From Ectobius pallidus (taxonomy: Eukaryota; Arthropoda; Insecta; Blattodea; Ectobiidae): a stretch of DNA of 64,000 nucleotides. The stretch is taken from positions 35,778,766 to 35,842,765 of the forward strand of contig CAXKWD010000011.1 in the NCBI GenBank assembly GCA_964059195.1. Direction: 5' to 3'. The translations under genes and the position numbers were made by a program. Position 1 is the stretch's first letter. Each line of letters starts with the position of its first letter. Under the pieces are notes generated by a model. The model was not told the origin of the DNA. It saw only the letters and a program-made list of their open reading frames with translations, and ran no database searches. Below are positions 47,624-57,858 of the stretch, piece by piece.

Positions 47624-48504
47624 AGACCAACAGCCATTTTGGTGCCTTAGAATTTATACCTATTCTTGGGTATGTGCCAAATGTGCCATTAGTTTTGCTC
47701 TATCAGCTTTAGTTTTGTGAGATATGATAGTACCATTAAGCATACTATCCCATTTTACGTATGATATAAATAAAAAACAGTGCCTATTTTTAGCTTCTAA
47801 ATCATGTGAAGAAAGCAACACACTAACATTACATTAACATAACAGTAACAATATAACATGGGGTCTTTCAAAAAATTTATACGATCACATATTGTACGGT
47901 CGTTTATGACTTATGAGCTGTCAATCTGAGGGCCAAAAAATAATCCAGCATTTAGTTTTTACGTGTCCGAAGTATGGTCAAGAACCTTCACCAGCTTTAT
48001 TATCAAGCAAAATTTTGTTTCGCTAGACTAAGAGTCACGAATAAAATCCCCCCCGATAACCATGTTCTTTCTCAATGACCACTCTCTTCTCGACCAGTGG
48101 TCTATTCAGTTTCTGAAGCTCAACAAACAAGGATACTTAGTGTAGTCACTTTGCTTAACCAAAGAAAAAATTTAGTCTACTATTAAGTCCACACAAAATA
48201 CAGGTATCCATCGATGTTCATGTTCGTGACAGATCACAAGATGGTTTTCCTGGGAAAAGAAGGGTAGCAAATCTTTTCCCCTTGTGCGGTAGAATTAGAC
48301 AATGAAGTGTTTGAAATACTTAGCAGGGCACAAGAATTGTACAAAGAATAAGCGAAAGAGGTTATAAGTTAATGGCACTCTACATAAAAGTAGAGCTGGT
48401 AGAGAAAAACTGTTTACATATTTGGAATCAGCGCACTAAGTATAGCCAATATCCGGTAAAACATCTGAGACACCAAACAGAAAATTCTTTTTGTTGGGCT
48501 GAGT
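47624..48504 (-). repeat. Dispersed repeat family B, copy 2 (longer)
   Basis: Inverse counterpart of 37628-38203. It carries about 315 extra bases at 48035-48352, so copy 1 is a deletion form or copy 2 holds an insertion. The reading 'RDRSQDGFPGKRRVANL' across 48228-48278 is suggestive of old coding sequence, but I do not recognise it. Confidence 0.8.
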
Positions 48505-49250
48505 TATAAATAATGTTTTTACACATGGATTGTTCCTGAAGACATTTTGTCCTAAGAGAAACTAACAATTCATTCTCTCATTAATAAATGTATCTTCGGA
48601 AGCGATGTTAGAAAGGGAGGAAATCTCTCTAGTAAGAAGCATAAAAGGCCCAAGAACACGAGGGTTATTTTACTTCAGCTGTCATCTGAATTTTATTCTG
48701 CACCTGTCAAAAACATACGGCGAGTGTCAACAGCATAAAAACGATGACGTAAACGAGGCGTGGCAATTTTGTGACACGCAACCCTCACGCTGCCTACATA
48801 TTAATAATAATCAAAATATTAATTTATTCCTAGGTTTCTTCTTACAATATAAAGGTCTACTGACGTTTTCAAAACTATACATCCCTATTCCTACAGCTTA
48901 CATATTCTACAACAAGTCCTCCAGCCAACTTATTTTATGATTAGGTCTAATTATTGCAGTTAAGCCTAGATCTAGCACGTCGTTACTCGACAGTAACTTA
49001 CTTCTCAGTGATAAGTCCACGCATATGAAATCTTCTTGTTTCTCTTAGTATAACATCTCCCGTTCTAGGGACGCTATTAATTATATAAAAATCAAAAAAT
49101 TATTTTACTTCTTACAATACTCAAAAGGACAGCGCTCAGCACTGCAGATCTAACGCAGAAATAATAACTTAATATGAATAGTAATAATAATAATAACAAT
49201 AATATTAATAATAATAATAATATGCTTAATAGTTACAGTAGTAGTAATAG
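48505..49250. other. Unassigned stretch
   Basis: A 111-codon open frame (48605-48940, plus) has no domain I recognise. AAT-type microsatellite at 49170-49222. Confidence 0.35.
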
Positions 49251-49255
49251 TAAGT

Positions 49256-49559
49256 AAAGTAAAGTGATCCCTACACGGGCCGTGGAGACCCACAGAGTTA
49301 CAGGAGGTTGAGGCTCCCAGATTTTAAACATTCAGCACAATAAGGTGGTAAGGTTGTCAGCCTTACGCACCGGCTGCTCTTTACCCTCAGTACTGATCCT
49401 GGTACTAGTTTCTGTTGGAGGCTGAGTCGACCCTAGGGCCATAGTGCTACCAGAAGGATTAGGCCAATTGAAAAACTCCAACGACCTCATCGGGGATCGA
49501 ACCCGCGACCTTCCGGTTTGTAGCGCAGAACCTCAACCACTACGCTACGGCATACCCCC
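49256..49559 (-). mobile_element. Full-length tRNA-derived SINE (family of 7015 and 5977)
   Basis: Minus strand from 49559: tRNA-like head with A-box tagcgtagtgg (49549-49539) and B-box ggttcgatccc (49503-49493). The body contains 'gggtcgactcagcctcc' and 'gtaaggctgacaacc'. The tail lies near 49250-49262 (TTTACTTTAC). Flanks agtagtaatag (left) and agtaataatag (right) may be a TSD, but the locus is AAT-rich. Confidence 0.85.
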
Positions 49560-49560
49560 A

Positions 49561-51486
49561 GTAATAATAGCAGTAATAATATTAATAACAATGGATAAAA
49601 ATTAAAATAGTTATGACTGTTTTCTAAATCAGTAATACACTGACTGACTACATGTTTGATACAGAAGGCAAATAGTTTTCTCTGTTGGCGAAATTAATTT
49701 CCTTTTCTGCATAAATTCTCTTTTGAAATTCGAAAGCACGCAATGACGCTGATGTACAGTTACAGCAATACAGTCAATTGTGTTCTTCCATTCGTCATAC
49801 AGTGTATTTTATCTACTTCCGGTTATTGATGGGGAACAGTTTTTTAGAAACTCAAACAATGCTAATCAATTTAACGAACGTGCACTGTTTAAAAAATAAG
49901 TACAAGTGAAACAGCAAGTTGTGAAATGCAAAGGTATGGTAATCGTAAATGGGTAAAATATACAACGCAAGTGTTTTCCGGTAGTTTGAGTTTTCAACAA
50001 AACCTGTTTTAAAATAAACGAACTTGCTAATGTCTACAATTTTTTTTAATACGTTCTTCAAACGAATTGTACAGAAACGACATTTAACAAGTGGACAGAT
50101 AATACGAGGCGTTTTGTAACGTTATCTAGTTTTCGATTGTCAGAATTTGAAAGAATAAAATCTATCTTTTAGAATATAGAATTAATTACATACAATGATT
50201 ACAATAAATACACAATAGTTGCATTTAATTGTTTTATATTCTCCTACCTTCCTTTCAGACTCGCAGTAGGCCATTAACTATTGATGTGGTTTGTTTTCTA
50301 TTGATCTGTTTATGGCGTGTTATAATGTCAATTCATATTCAATTTTAATGATGATGAAATATCGGTGATTACTCATGGTAAGCAAAAGAGGTTTTCTCTG
50401 GTAAATATTTGTAACTCTTCTGCAAATAGATGAATTTTATGTTACTTTTTCCTTTATTTCATAAATGAATGTAGCAGTTGTAGCGTGCAGTGTAATGATA
50501 CGCTAGTGCTGCAAAGTGAATTCAGACTCTTAGCGGATTTTCGTCTGCAAAAGTGCTGAGGAGCTACTTTTTGATGACACTGTATAAGAAGGCGACGGAG
50601 CGACATTTGATGATATTGTATAAGCAGACTGCTATGACCGGTGATTTCGAATCCATGCAAACAATGTAGGCCTATAGGTTCTCAGTTTAAGATTTCATGT
50701 AATGCAAGCATCGAAATCTCGTAGAGCATGCTGTGGAATAAATAAAATTCTAATACATTTAGTTGCAGAGGAAAATTTTTTTAAGTCAATAATTATTACT
50801 GATGTGCAGGTAAAGGTACAGGGTACATTCAGTTTATGCCTGACTGTATACATTCAAGTTGGTAAGCAGAAATATTTATTGTGAAGTAGTATCGATGTCT
50901 CGTATGGAATGCGGATCAAAATTTTATTTCTGATCAGAAGGGAGTAACGCTGTTTGTTCTGACAAACAAAAAACCCATTCCCTCAGCCACGATCTCCGGG
51001 CTGGCTAAAAAAAAAAGTAGACTATAGCTTATATTTACAAATAAAAATTCACTGCATTCATATATATTCTACACCACTTCTAATACAGGCCTGGGAAAAT
51101 TGATTTTAGCTGTGTGCCATACTTTCAACTCTCTCAGAACTGAATTATAGACTACTAATAAGGGAGTCTTCAAGTAAAAACGTCAATGGGCTGTAAGTTT
51201 GAAATCGATTAGAGAAATTTCAATGGAATACCGGGTTTCCATGAACGACAACATAACACTTGAATGAAAACCCTCATATTCTACATAAAGTCTTACTTTA
51301 TTAGTCTTAGATCTTCGCTATTATAAATTCTTGAATTTATACGTCAGTGGAATGAAAAGGTTAAATTGACATGTTCTGTAGCGTTTACATCATTCTATTA
51401 GTAATATTGGCTGCTAGGCATTTCGTGCTATGTTTTATGTGGTGATTTGCAATTGTAATATAGTTTTTGTTCGACCATACTATTAT
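49561..51486. other. Unassigned stretch
   Basis: No recognised element; one TAGGCCTA at 50667. Confidence 0.4.
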
Positions 51487-52080
51487 TATTTATACTGGCG
51501 AAGTTAAGGCCATAAGGCCTTTCCTTCCACTGCACCAGTAAAACTTTACATATTACAAATAATACATATCACAAATAATACAAGATTTGATAAATCAGAA
51601 ATTAAAACCAAATATGATACAGACAATACAAATTAAAACTACTTTATCACAAGTTTGACAAACTAAACTAAAACAAAATTAATTACTAATAAAATGTATA
51701 TTCTACTTATTTCCAAATTGTGGTACATTTCGACAGTCTCTGATATGACAAGGCAACGAATTTCAAAAGCGAGGGACTGGCACAATAAAAAATGAAAAAA
51801 TAGAATGATGATGTATGTCGGGGGAATAAGCAGTAGGTTTTGGTTATGCGTTCATGAGGTCGAAAGAAGATTAAAACGAAACTGTAAATAAGGAGTAGAA
51901 GAAGATAATAGTATGTTATGAAGGAAAATAGGAGAATGGATCATTCTTCGTTGATTGAGGTGCATCCATGACAAGATTTGAAAAGACGGCGTCACATGGT
52001 CAAATCGTCTGATATTATAGATAAATTTAATACTAGCATTATGAGCACGCTGAAGTTTGTCAGTAAGGCATAATACTATA
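51487..52080 (-). mobile_element. LINE 3' region with RT C-terminal remnant
   Basis: Minus strand 52075-51890 reads KLQRAHNASIKFIYNIRRFD, HVTPSFQILSWMHLNQRRM and HNILLSSSTPYLQFR. This is the classic LQ-x-x-x-N-x-x-I-R-F-I-x-N-x-x-x-x-DH-x-TP segment of non-LTR retrotransposons. Stops and frameshifts follow. The 3' end (51545-51487) is cagtggaaggaaaggcctta, tggccttaacttcgccagta, then an AATAATAAT tail. This is the same end type as the fragment at 10130. Confidence 0.8.
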
Positions 52081-53559
52081 ACATGCTTATTACGTGAAAC
52101 GTAACGATATTATAATGACACTCATTTCGAAACTATTCGGTGAGGTATCGATTATTATCGAACACTAAACGATCTTGAGCCTTTGGAAGTAGGAACTGAA
52201 ACATTTAGACCAATTATGGTCGAACGAAAATAGTCGCATGCAACTTACCCACAAATGTAATTCAGATACTCGTATGGAAATTATGAAAGGAGCATTATAG
52301 GCTTGTTGCATAGTTTACTTTTTAAATATTATAGTTCAATGTTTAAGTTCTATGCATAGGGGGGCACAACTTATTTATTATACAAATAACATTCCCTTGT
52401 GCTGCGAAAACATTCGATAAAAATACATAGAGCTTAGCCTATTAAATCAATTATTCTAAATAACAGTTTAATTTAACATAAATTCATATTGTAGAGATAG
52501 TCTGTAACTATACGAATTACGCTATTTTTATGTTATTAAAAATGCTTTCTCGTTTATTTCCTGAAGACAAATTACATCACAGTTGATGGAGACTGTTTTG
52601 GCCAGCACGTGGTGAAGTTCTGTTGCGAGAGGGAGGTCAGGAAAATGTACACACATTAAAATGTATTGTCAGGACAACGGGGCGCCACATATTTTCCGAC
52701 TTGGCACTATTTCCTAGCGACTCTATGTTGATCTCAAGAGTACACGAACCTCATACAGAATCACCCACGCTGTAAGTGCGAAATTGTTACTCCAATACTG
52801 GCGAGAACGAATATGCATATGGGTACGAAACGAGAAGCGATATATAGGAATATTTTTAAAAATCTCATATGAAACATTCACAAAAACCTTCTTCAACCCG
52901 AAAAATTGCTTGTGATTTTCTCACTTCTCATTCCGACACAGCATGTGGCAACAATGTGCAGTGTGCATTCACTTGTCTCAGCAATGGCTACTTCATTAAT
53001 ATAATACTTAATTTACGGGGAAAATTGAAATGGAAGAAAGGTAAAAATAACAGGATTTAGGTATGCACATAGTTTTTTTACACATATGTAACAAAGAACG
53101 AAATCTGAATGAACGAATTAATATTAAACAAAATATATCGTTTCAATACTAAATATATATTTTTGGTTGTGTTCTTTTCAGTTGCAGAAGCAGCAAATAA
53201 AATAAGATTAACGTAACTATATAGCCGACAATATAGCCGACCTAGTTTAATTTTAATATTTAACCCACTGATGTTGAAGAACTATTTTGTTAGTTACTCG
53301 GCGGACTTATTTTTATTTTTTTTTTGTGTGTGTGTTTTGACAAATAATGTTCAAAATTAAAACAAATCCTTGAAAGTACCTTTCCCGTAAATGCACCAAA
53401 AATAATTTCTCTTCACTTCAAATTGACTAAGAAAATCGTCGACATGATTTGTGTTACGTCACTTAAAATTATCTCACCAAATATATACGTAATTTAGTTC
53501 TGACACGACTGTTTATCTATAATGTTTTCAGGTACATAAATACACAGTGAATATCATCT
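52081..53559. other. Unassigned stretch
   Basis: 52560-52770 is GC-richer than its surroundings but shows no domain, splice pair or repeat match. Confidence 0.35.
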
Positions 53560-53839
53560 CACTAAATTTAATACGCATATTTCCATGCATGTACATAGAG
53601 ACACGTAATTTGATGGCATTTTTATAGGAACAGTGGGATTAAATTGTTATGTCATCCCTGTACAGCATGGATGTGACAAGACATGAACAACGTGCTTACG
53701 TCAGAACAGCTTTTTTTAAGCGAAAATACCAGAGAATGCTAGAGGGAGCTGCTGCAAGCTTTGGAAATAACGACCATCCGTACCGAAATTCGAGGATTTT
53801 TACAGGTTGGGCTATGCGTTTTTTCATGCTTCCAAATAC

Positions 53840-53847
53840 TGCAATAC
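53840..53847. repeat. 8-bp TSD, left copy (hAT)
   Basis: tgcaatac, repeated exactly at 54536-54543. Confidence 0.85.
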
Positions 53848-54535
53848 CAGTGGCGGACGCAGAGGGGGGATCAAGGGGATATATCCCCCCGAAATTTGAA
53901 AAAAAGACAGTAAAAAGAATAGGAATGCGAATAATGAATGAATGCGAATCGGTACAGCAAATTTTACAAACCTATTTATATTTGTGTTCTCTAGTATAAA
54001 CAAATTGCTTATTTCTCATGAATTCATATGACAGCATAATGGACTCTAGAATACAGAAAATATTAGTCCTTAGTCAACTAGTTCAGTTCGAATTTCTACA
54101 GTAAGTTGCTCCTAGATCCATTCTAACATTATCATCTCGGATCTGCTAATTGTCATTTTCCTTCTCGTTTTCCCATTAAAATTAGATAAATGCCCCTCTC
54201 CACTCCCATTCGAGCATCATTATACAGTTCGTATTAACCACCTGCATTTAATTAATCTTACGATATTAGGACAGCGATACAGACTGTAAATTTTATTGTT
54301 GTACAGTTTCTGTATTCCCTGTATTTTGGCTCAAATATTTTCCTTAAAACTTTGTTTTAAAATCCTTCCAACTTGTGTACCTCTTGTAATGTAATTGGAC
54401 AAGTTTCGCATTCAAACAAAACTACTAGTAACATTAGAGTTTTGTAAACTCTATAAATATAAAATGATTTTTTGTTTAGTTTTCTTTCTATCTTCTCAAA
54501 TCCCTCCCCGAAAGAAAATTCTGCGTCCGCCACTG
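53848..54535. mobile_element. Non-autonomous hAT element, 688 bp
   Basis: Begins ccagtggcggacgcaga and ends with the inverse, tctgcgtccgccactg (16-bp inverted ends CAGTGGCGGACGCAGA, plus one flanking base uncertain). An 8-bp TSD tgcaatac, the length made by hAT transposases, flanks it. No transposase. The minus strand at 54360-54470 reads YKTLMLLVVLFECETCPITL, a degenerate piece of an RTE-like LINE protein (usual form V..YGCETW.LT), so the element carries an older LINE fragment. Confidence 0.88.
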
Positions 54536-54543
54536 TGCAATAC
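54536..54543. repeat. 8-bp TSD, right copy (hAT)
   Basis: Exact copy of tgcaatac. Confidence 0.85.
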
Positions 54544-54689
54544 AATAGAGTGGCACGATGCCACAATACAATAATAAGGCTATCTAAATGAATCTCGTCC
54601 ATTAGCTATAGAAAATAAAGGCAAATGCATATTGAAAGAATCAGAGTATGGAATTTTAATTTACAAAATTGCGATTTCATTCACTTCAG

Positions 54690-54930
54690 TGCCCCTTTTT
54701 TTCTTTCTTGTGTGTGGTATTTCATGGCCTACCCTCTCGACTTGTCATTGTGGTGACGTCACAAGACAAAACAGCAAGGCTGAAGAAAGTTTAACAACAT
54801 AGCAAAGGGCCTCCCCGGACGAGTGATCAGCCCAATGCCGGGGCCACCTTTGAGACAACACGAATATAGAACGAGACACATCAGTCAGTCACACACTCAT
54901 TCTGAACAAGGCGCGGATGGGATTAAGATA
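54690..54930 (+). promoter_or_regulatory. GC-rich patch with CRE palindrome and strong hairpin (candidate)
   Basis: gtgacgtcac at 54753-54762 is a perfect CRE-type palindrome. About 50 bases on, 54803-54817 (caaagggcctccccgg) pairs with 54838-54852 (ccggggccacctttg). A TCAGTC initiator-like word follows at 54881-54890. Could be a promoter of a transcript running to the right, an old LTR or untranslated piece, or chance. Nothing downstream is coding. Confidence 0.2.
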
Positions 54931-56280
54931 AAAATGACGGGCAGATAATATCTGGGAACCAAAAGGACTTAGAAAGTTACCAGACATTCGTCTTACAGAT
55001 GAGGAAAACCCATTTCTTTGATGCTATACGATTTAAGAAAATCTCTCCCGTCAGATATTACTAATTACAAATTATTTGAAAATCACGTCCAACTCTTTTG
55101 CATCGTACTATGTTCCTATATTCGAAGACAATGAAGAAATGTGTACCCGAGACGTCAACAGAACGCGTTACAGAAAGATTAGAATGAGTTTATCTCACCC
55201 GAAGGATCGCCAAGAAAATACTGTATTTGTAATAATTAATTTAGTTCATGTTTAGTAATTCATATGAAACTCAATAAGAAAATATTTAACGTAATTTAGT
55301 TGGAATCGTACGGTATCTTATAGCACAAAATACGTGGTTAAGAGACAATTGTTTTGAAAAACGTGGATAATAGAAGATCCTTTAGAGGTGCATACTCTTT
55401 AAATTTTCATTAAGAACCATTTACGTTACGTTTATTGTATTGTTGTGTCTGATTAGGCTACCTGACGTAATCAAGGGTAAATTAATTTGTTTTTCTGAGA
55501 TAATGGAGAGACCGGACCCCTTAGAACACCCTCTGCTTTAAAGTAATTAAACATCCCTTGCTATCCCTCCAGAGCATAGATGACCAAACCGTCCCGTCGA
55601 TGCAATCTCATTTTCTTCGTTAGCAATCTGCTGGTTTAACTACAGTAGTCTAGATACTGAAACTTCTGACACTCCGATGGTTTTAACTCAGATATTTTTC
55701 AAGATCATTTTAAACGCAGTTTTCAACACTACTGTGCAAATAATGGAGCTACAAATTATTCCAAGATACAATATTTGATACATCCATGCTTCTCTGTTGG
55801 CTTCCAACAGATCTCACATTTTATAGGCCTATGTTGTTAATTTTTGCCTACATATAACTCTCAAATTACTAATACTTTCAAAATCTCCTTTGCTGAGCAA
55901 GGTAGTCGAAAGGCCCCCACACAATTGGCATGTCATTATTGTTGTTTTTAATTGTTTAGAGTTTAGGATACTGAATGAATAAAGAAGTATTAAAATATAC
56001 AATTATTGATGGTTCTTTAAAACTTGAGTGGTTATGAAATCTTTTTTTTAATCCCAATAAGCCTATCCTGCTTACGTCCCAATTTTCTCCGTGTTTAGTT
56101 ATTGAAGGTTCCATATCCATTCTCCTGCTAAAGATTAATTGCTATAGAGAACTACTGGAAGTGTTGTTTGCTTTACACACTTAACCTTCAAGTTCTTAAA
56201 TAGCGTAAGATCTAACAAGACAGAGAATTACGAATATTGTTTCCTAGTTACTAATCAATAAGATAACAAGAAGAAGACGG
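54931..56280. other. Unassigned stretch
   Basis: No recognised element or coding signal. Confidence 0.4.
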
Positions 56281-56290
56281 AGGAGTAGGA

Positions 56291-56334
56291 GGAAGAAGAA
56301 GAAGAAGAAGAAGAAGAAGAAGAAGAAGAAGAAA
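56291..56334. repeat. (GAA)n microsatellite
   Basis: About 14 near-perfect GAA units. The purine-rich strand is the plus strand. Confidence 0.9.
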
Positions 56335-56479
56335 TGTAGCCTGAACTATTTCCAAATAAATTTCTCAAAAGATGGGTTATAATTCCATTGCATTCTGCTC
56401 TAATATGAAAATAGCTTTTCATATCAAAGTTACTCTACTTGAATGTATGTAACGTCTGAAACGTGTCAAGAGCATCGCA

Positions 56480-56517
56480 GTCTCTCTCTCTCCCTCTCCC
56501 TCCCTCCCTCCCTCCCT

Positions 56518-56548
<31 letters not shown>
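56480..56548. repeat. Compound CT/CCCT microsatellite
   Basis: (TC)n, then (CCCT)n, then (TC)n over 69 bases: a pure pyrimidine tract on the plus strand. The arginine/glutamate-rich open frame read through it on the minus strand is an artefact. Confidence 0.9.
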
Positions 56549-57227
56549 ACACGTACAATGCGATGAAAATGCCATGGAGGTAACCTACTTTTAATTAAGA
56601 ACAAATCCTTTTAATCCAGCGTATAATGTAGGCCTACACAGAAAAATACTTCAACCCTAACATACATATTGCGTGAATCCTATTTCCAGATACGTCTGGG
56701 ATATGCATAAATGAAGTAGTACTAAACCGGAATCTAGGTTCTAGATTGAAGATTAAGTCGAGTGGCAATGAGACAGCTGCATGGACTCTCTGCTATAGAA
56801 CTAAGTCCTGTTTTATTTAATGTGCGCTGTCAGGATAGAAGACTTCCACTCTATCATCATCACATACGCCACATGTAGTGTTCCTGTCACGTACCCTCAG
56901 CGTGTGATGTATTCATGGAATCGATCGTTAACACTTCGTTATAAGAGCCTCCAAATACAATTTAAAAAGATCCGTACGTTTAATACGAGGAATTGAGAAT
57001 TTACTTATACATAGAAAATGTAATAAATTAATAAGAGTGCAACCAGTCTTTGGCGGATTATAAATTAGATACATTTACGTAAGGCATTTAATAACAAAAA
57101 TAATTATTAATATTAGCTACATAATTGTGTATGCAGAGGTTTTTTTAAATTTAGATGTATATTTTTAGTTACAACAATAAGCAGTGACATTTGTCTTTTC
57201 TAGTATTAAAGTAGTTAACATCTATAA
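56549..57227. other. Unassigned stretch
   Basis: One TAGGCCTA at 56629. Nothing else recognised. Confidence 0.4.
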
Positions 57228-57430
57228 GCTTCGGTCGGGCTGGGTGCACTGACTTTCTGTGCACAAGGTGGCGGGTTCGATCCCAGTCCAGATCGATGAC
57301 ATTTAGTGTGCATAAATGTGGCAGACCCGTGACTGTAGATTTACATTCTTGAAGAAGAACTTCTGCGGGACACCGGCGACGGTGATATGCGTAAGTTGCT
57401 GTACACCCCGACGTTACATAAACATAAAAC
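57228..57430 (+). mobile_element. tRNA-derived SINE, fourth family
   Basis: Head with A-box-like gctgggtgcactga and perfect B-box gggttcgatccc (57273-57284). GC-rich body with 'ctgcgggacaccggcgacgg'. Ends cgacgttacataaacataaa. No clear TSD. Confidence 0.65.
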
Positions 57431-57807
57431 TAACAAAATAAGGCATCATACTGTTTACTGACCTCTGAAATGAATCGGCCAGCATATACGATACGGGTTA
57501 TACTACAACAAAAACTGGAGACAGAACTTTCGGCATGTGCTTTGGAGGTTCAGGAAGATCAGTTGGATTACCGGTGCTTTCTATAATTTTATTATCCCAA
57601 AATAAGGAGATCCGGAACGAAATGTAGGTCTACTCAGCCATGAGCTACTCCAGTAAACAAGTTATGGACTCTGGTGAAGTTCACCAAAGTGTCGGTAACA
57701 AGCATGGTTATCTTTATACCAAGTACATCGTTATATGCTGTAGTTATACTCAAGTATGTCAGGGAACAGACAGAAATCCAATTTGTTCGAAATACTGTGA
57801 AAAGTAG

Positions 57808-57858
57808 TGAATCATGGTGAATCATGGTGAATCATGGTGAATCATGGTGAATCATGGT
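57808..57858. repeat. Tandem 10-bp repeat, five units
   Basis: tgaatcatgg repeated five times without interruption. Confidence 0.95.

Larger units (their letters stand above)
53560..54580 (+). mobile_element. Mariner-derived non-autonomous element, copy 2, with hAT inside
   Basis: 53649-53790 reads MDVTRHEQRAYVRTAFF, then ASFGNNDHPYRNSRIF, the N-terminal HTH domain of mariner-type transposases (consensus x-EQRAY-x-x-x ... HPYR). Then 'acaggttgggctatgcgt' leads straight into non-coding end sequence, as in the copy at 9650. It is interrupted at 53848-54535 by a hAT element and resumes at 54544 (aatagagtggcacgatgcc). Confidence 0.75.

Noticed and set aside
48605..48940. 111-codon open frame, plus strand
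   Set aside because: Composition is ordinary for intron and there is no recognisable domain or promoter; not enough to call a gene.
49490..49559. tRNA gene on the minus strand
   Set aside because: A and B boxes are present, but the sequence continues into a SINE body found at two other places; no proper acceptor stem.
53649..53999. A 116-codon gene
   Set aside because: The frame runs from a mariner HTH remnant straight into the hAT element; it is a chance fusion of two elements.
56419..56604. Open frame rich in alternating Arg/Glu
   Set aside because: It is a translation of the CT/CCCT microsatellite.
57811..57858. CRISPR-like array
   Set aside because: The 10-bp units are directly adjacent with no spacers; it is a simple tandem repeat in a eukaryotic genome.
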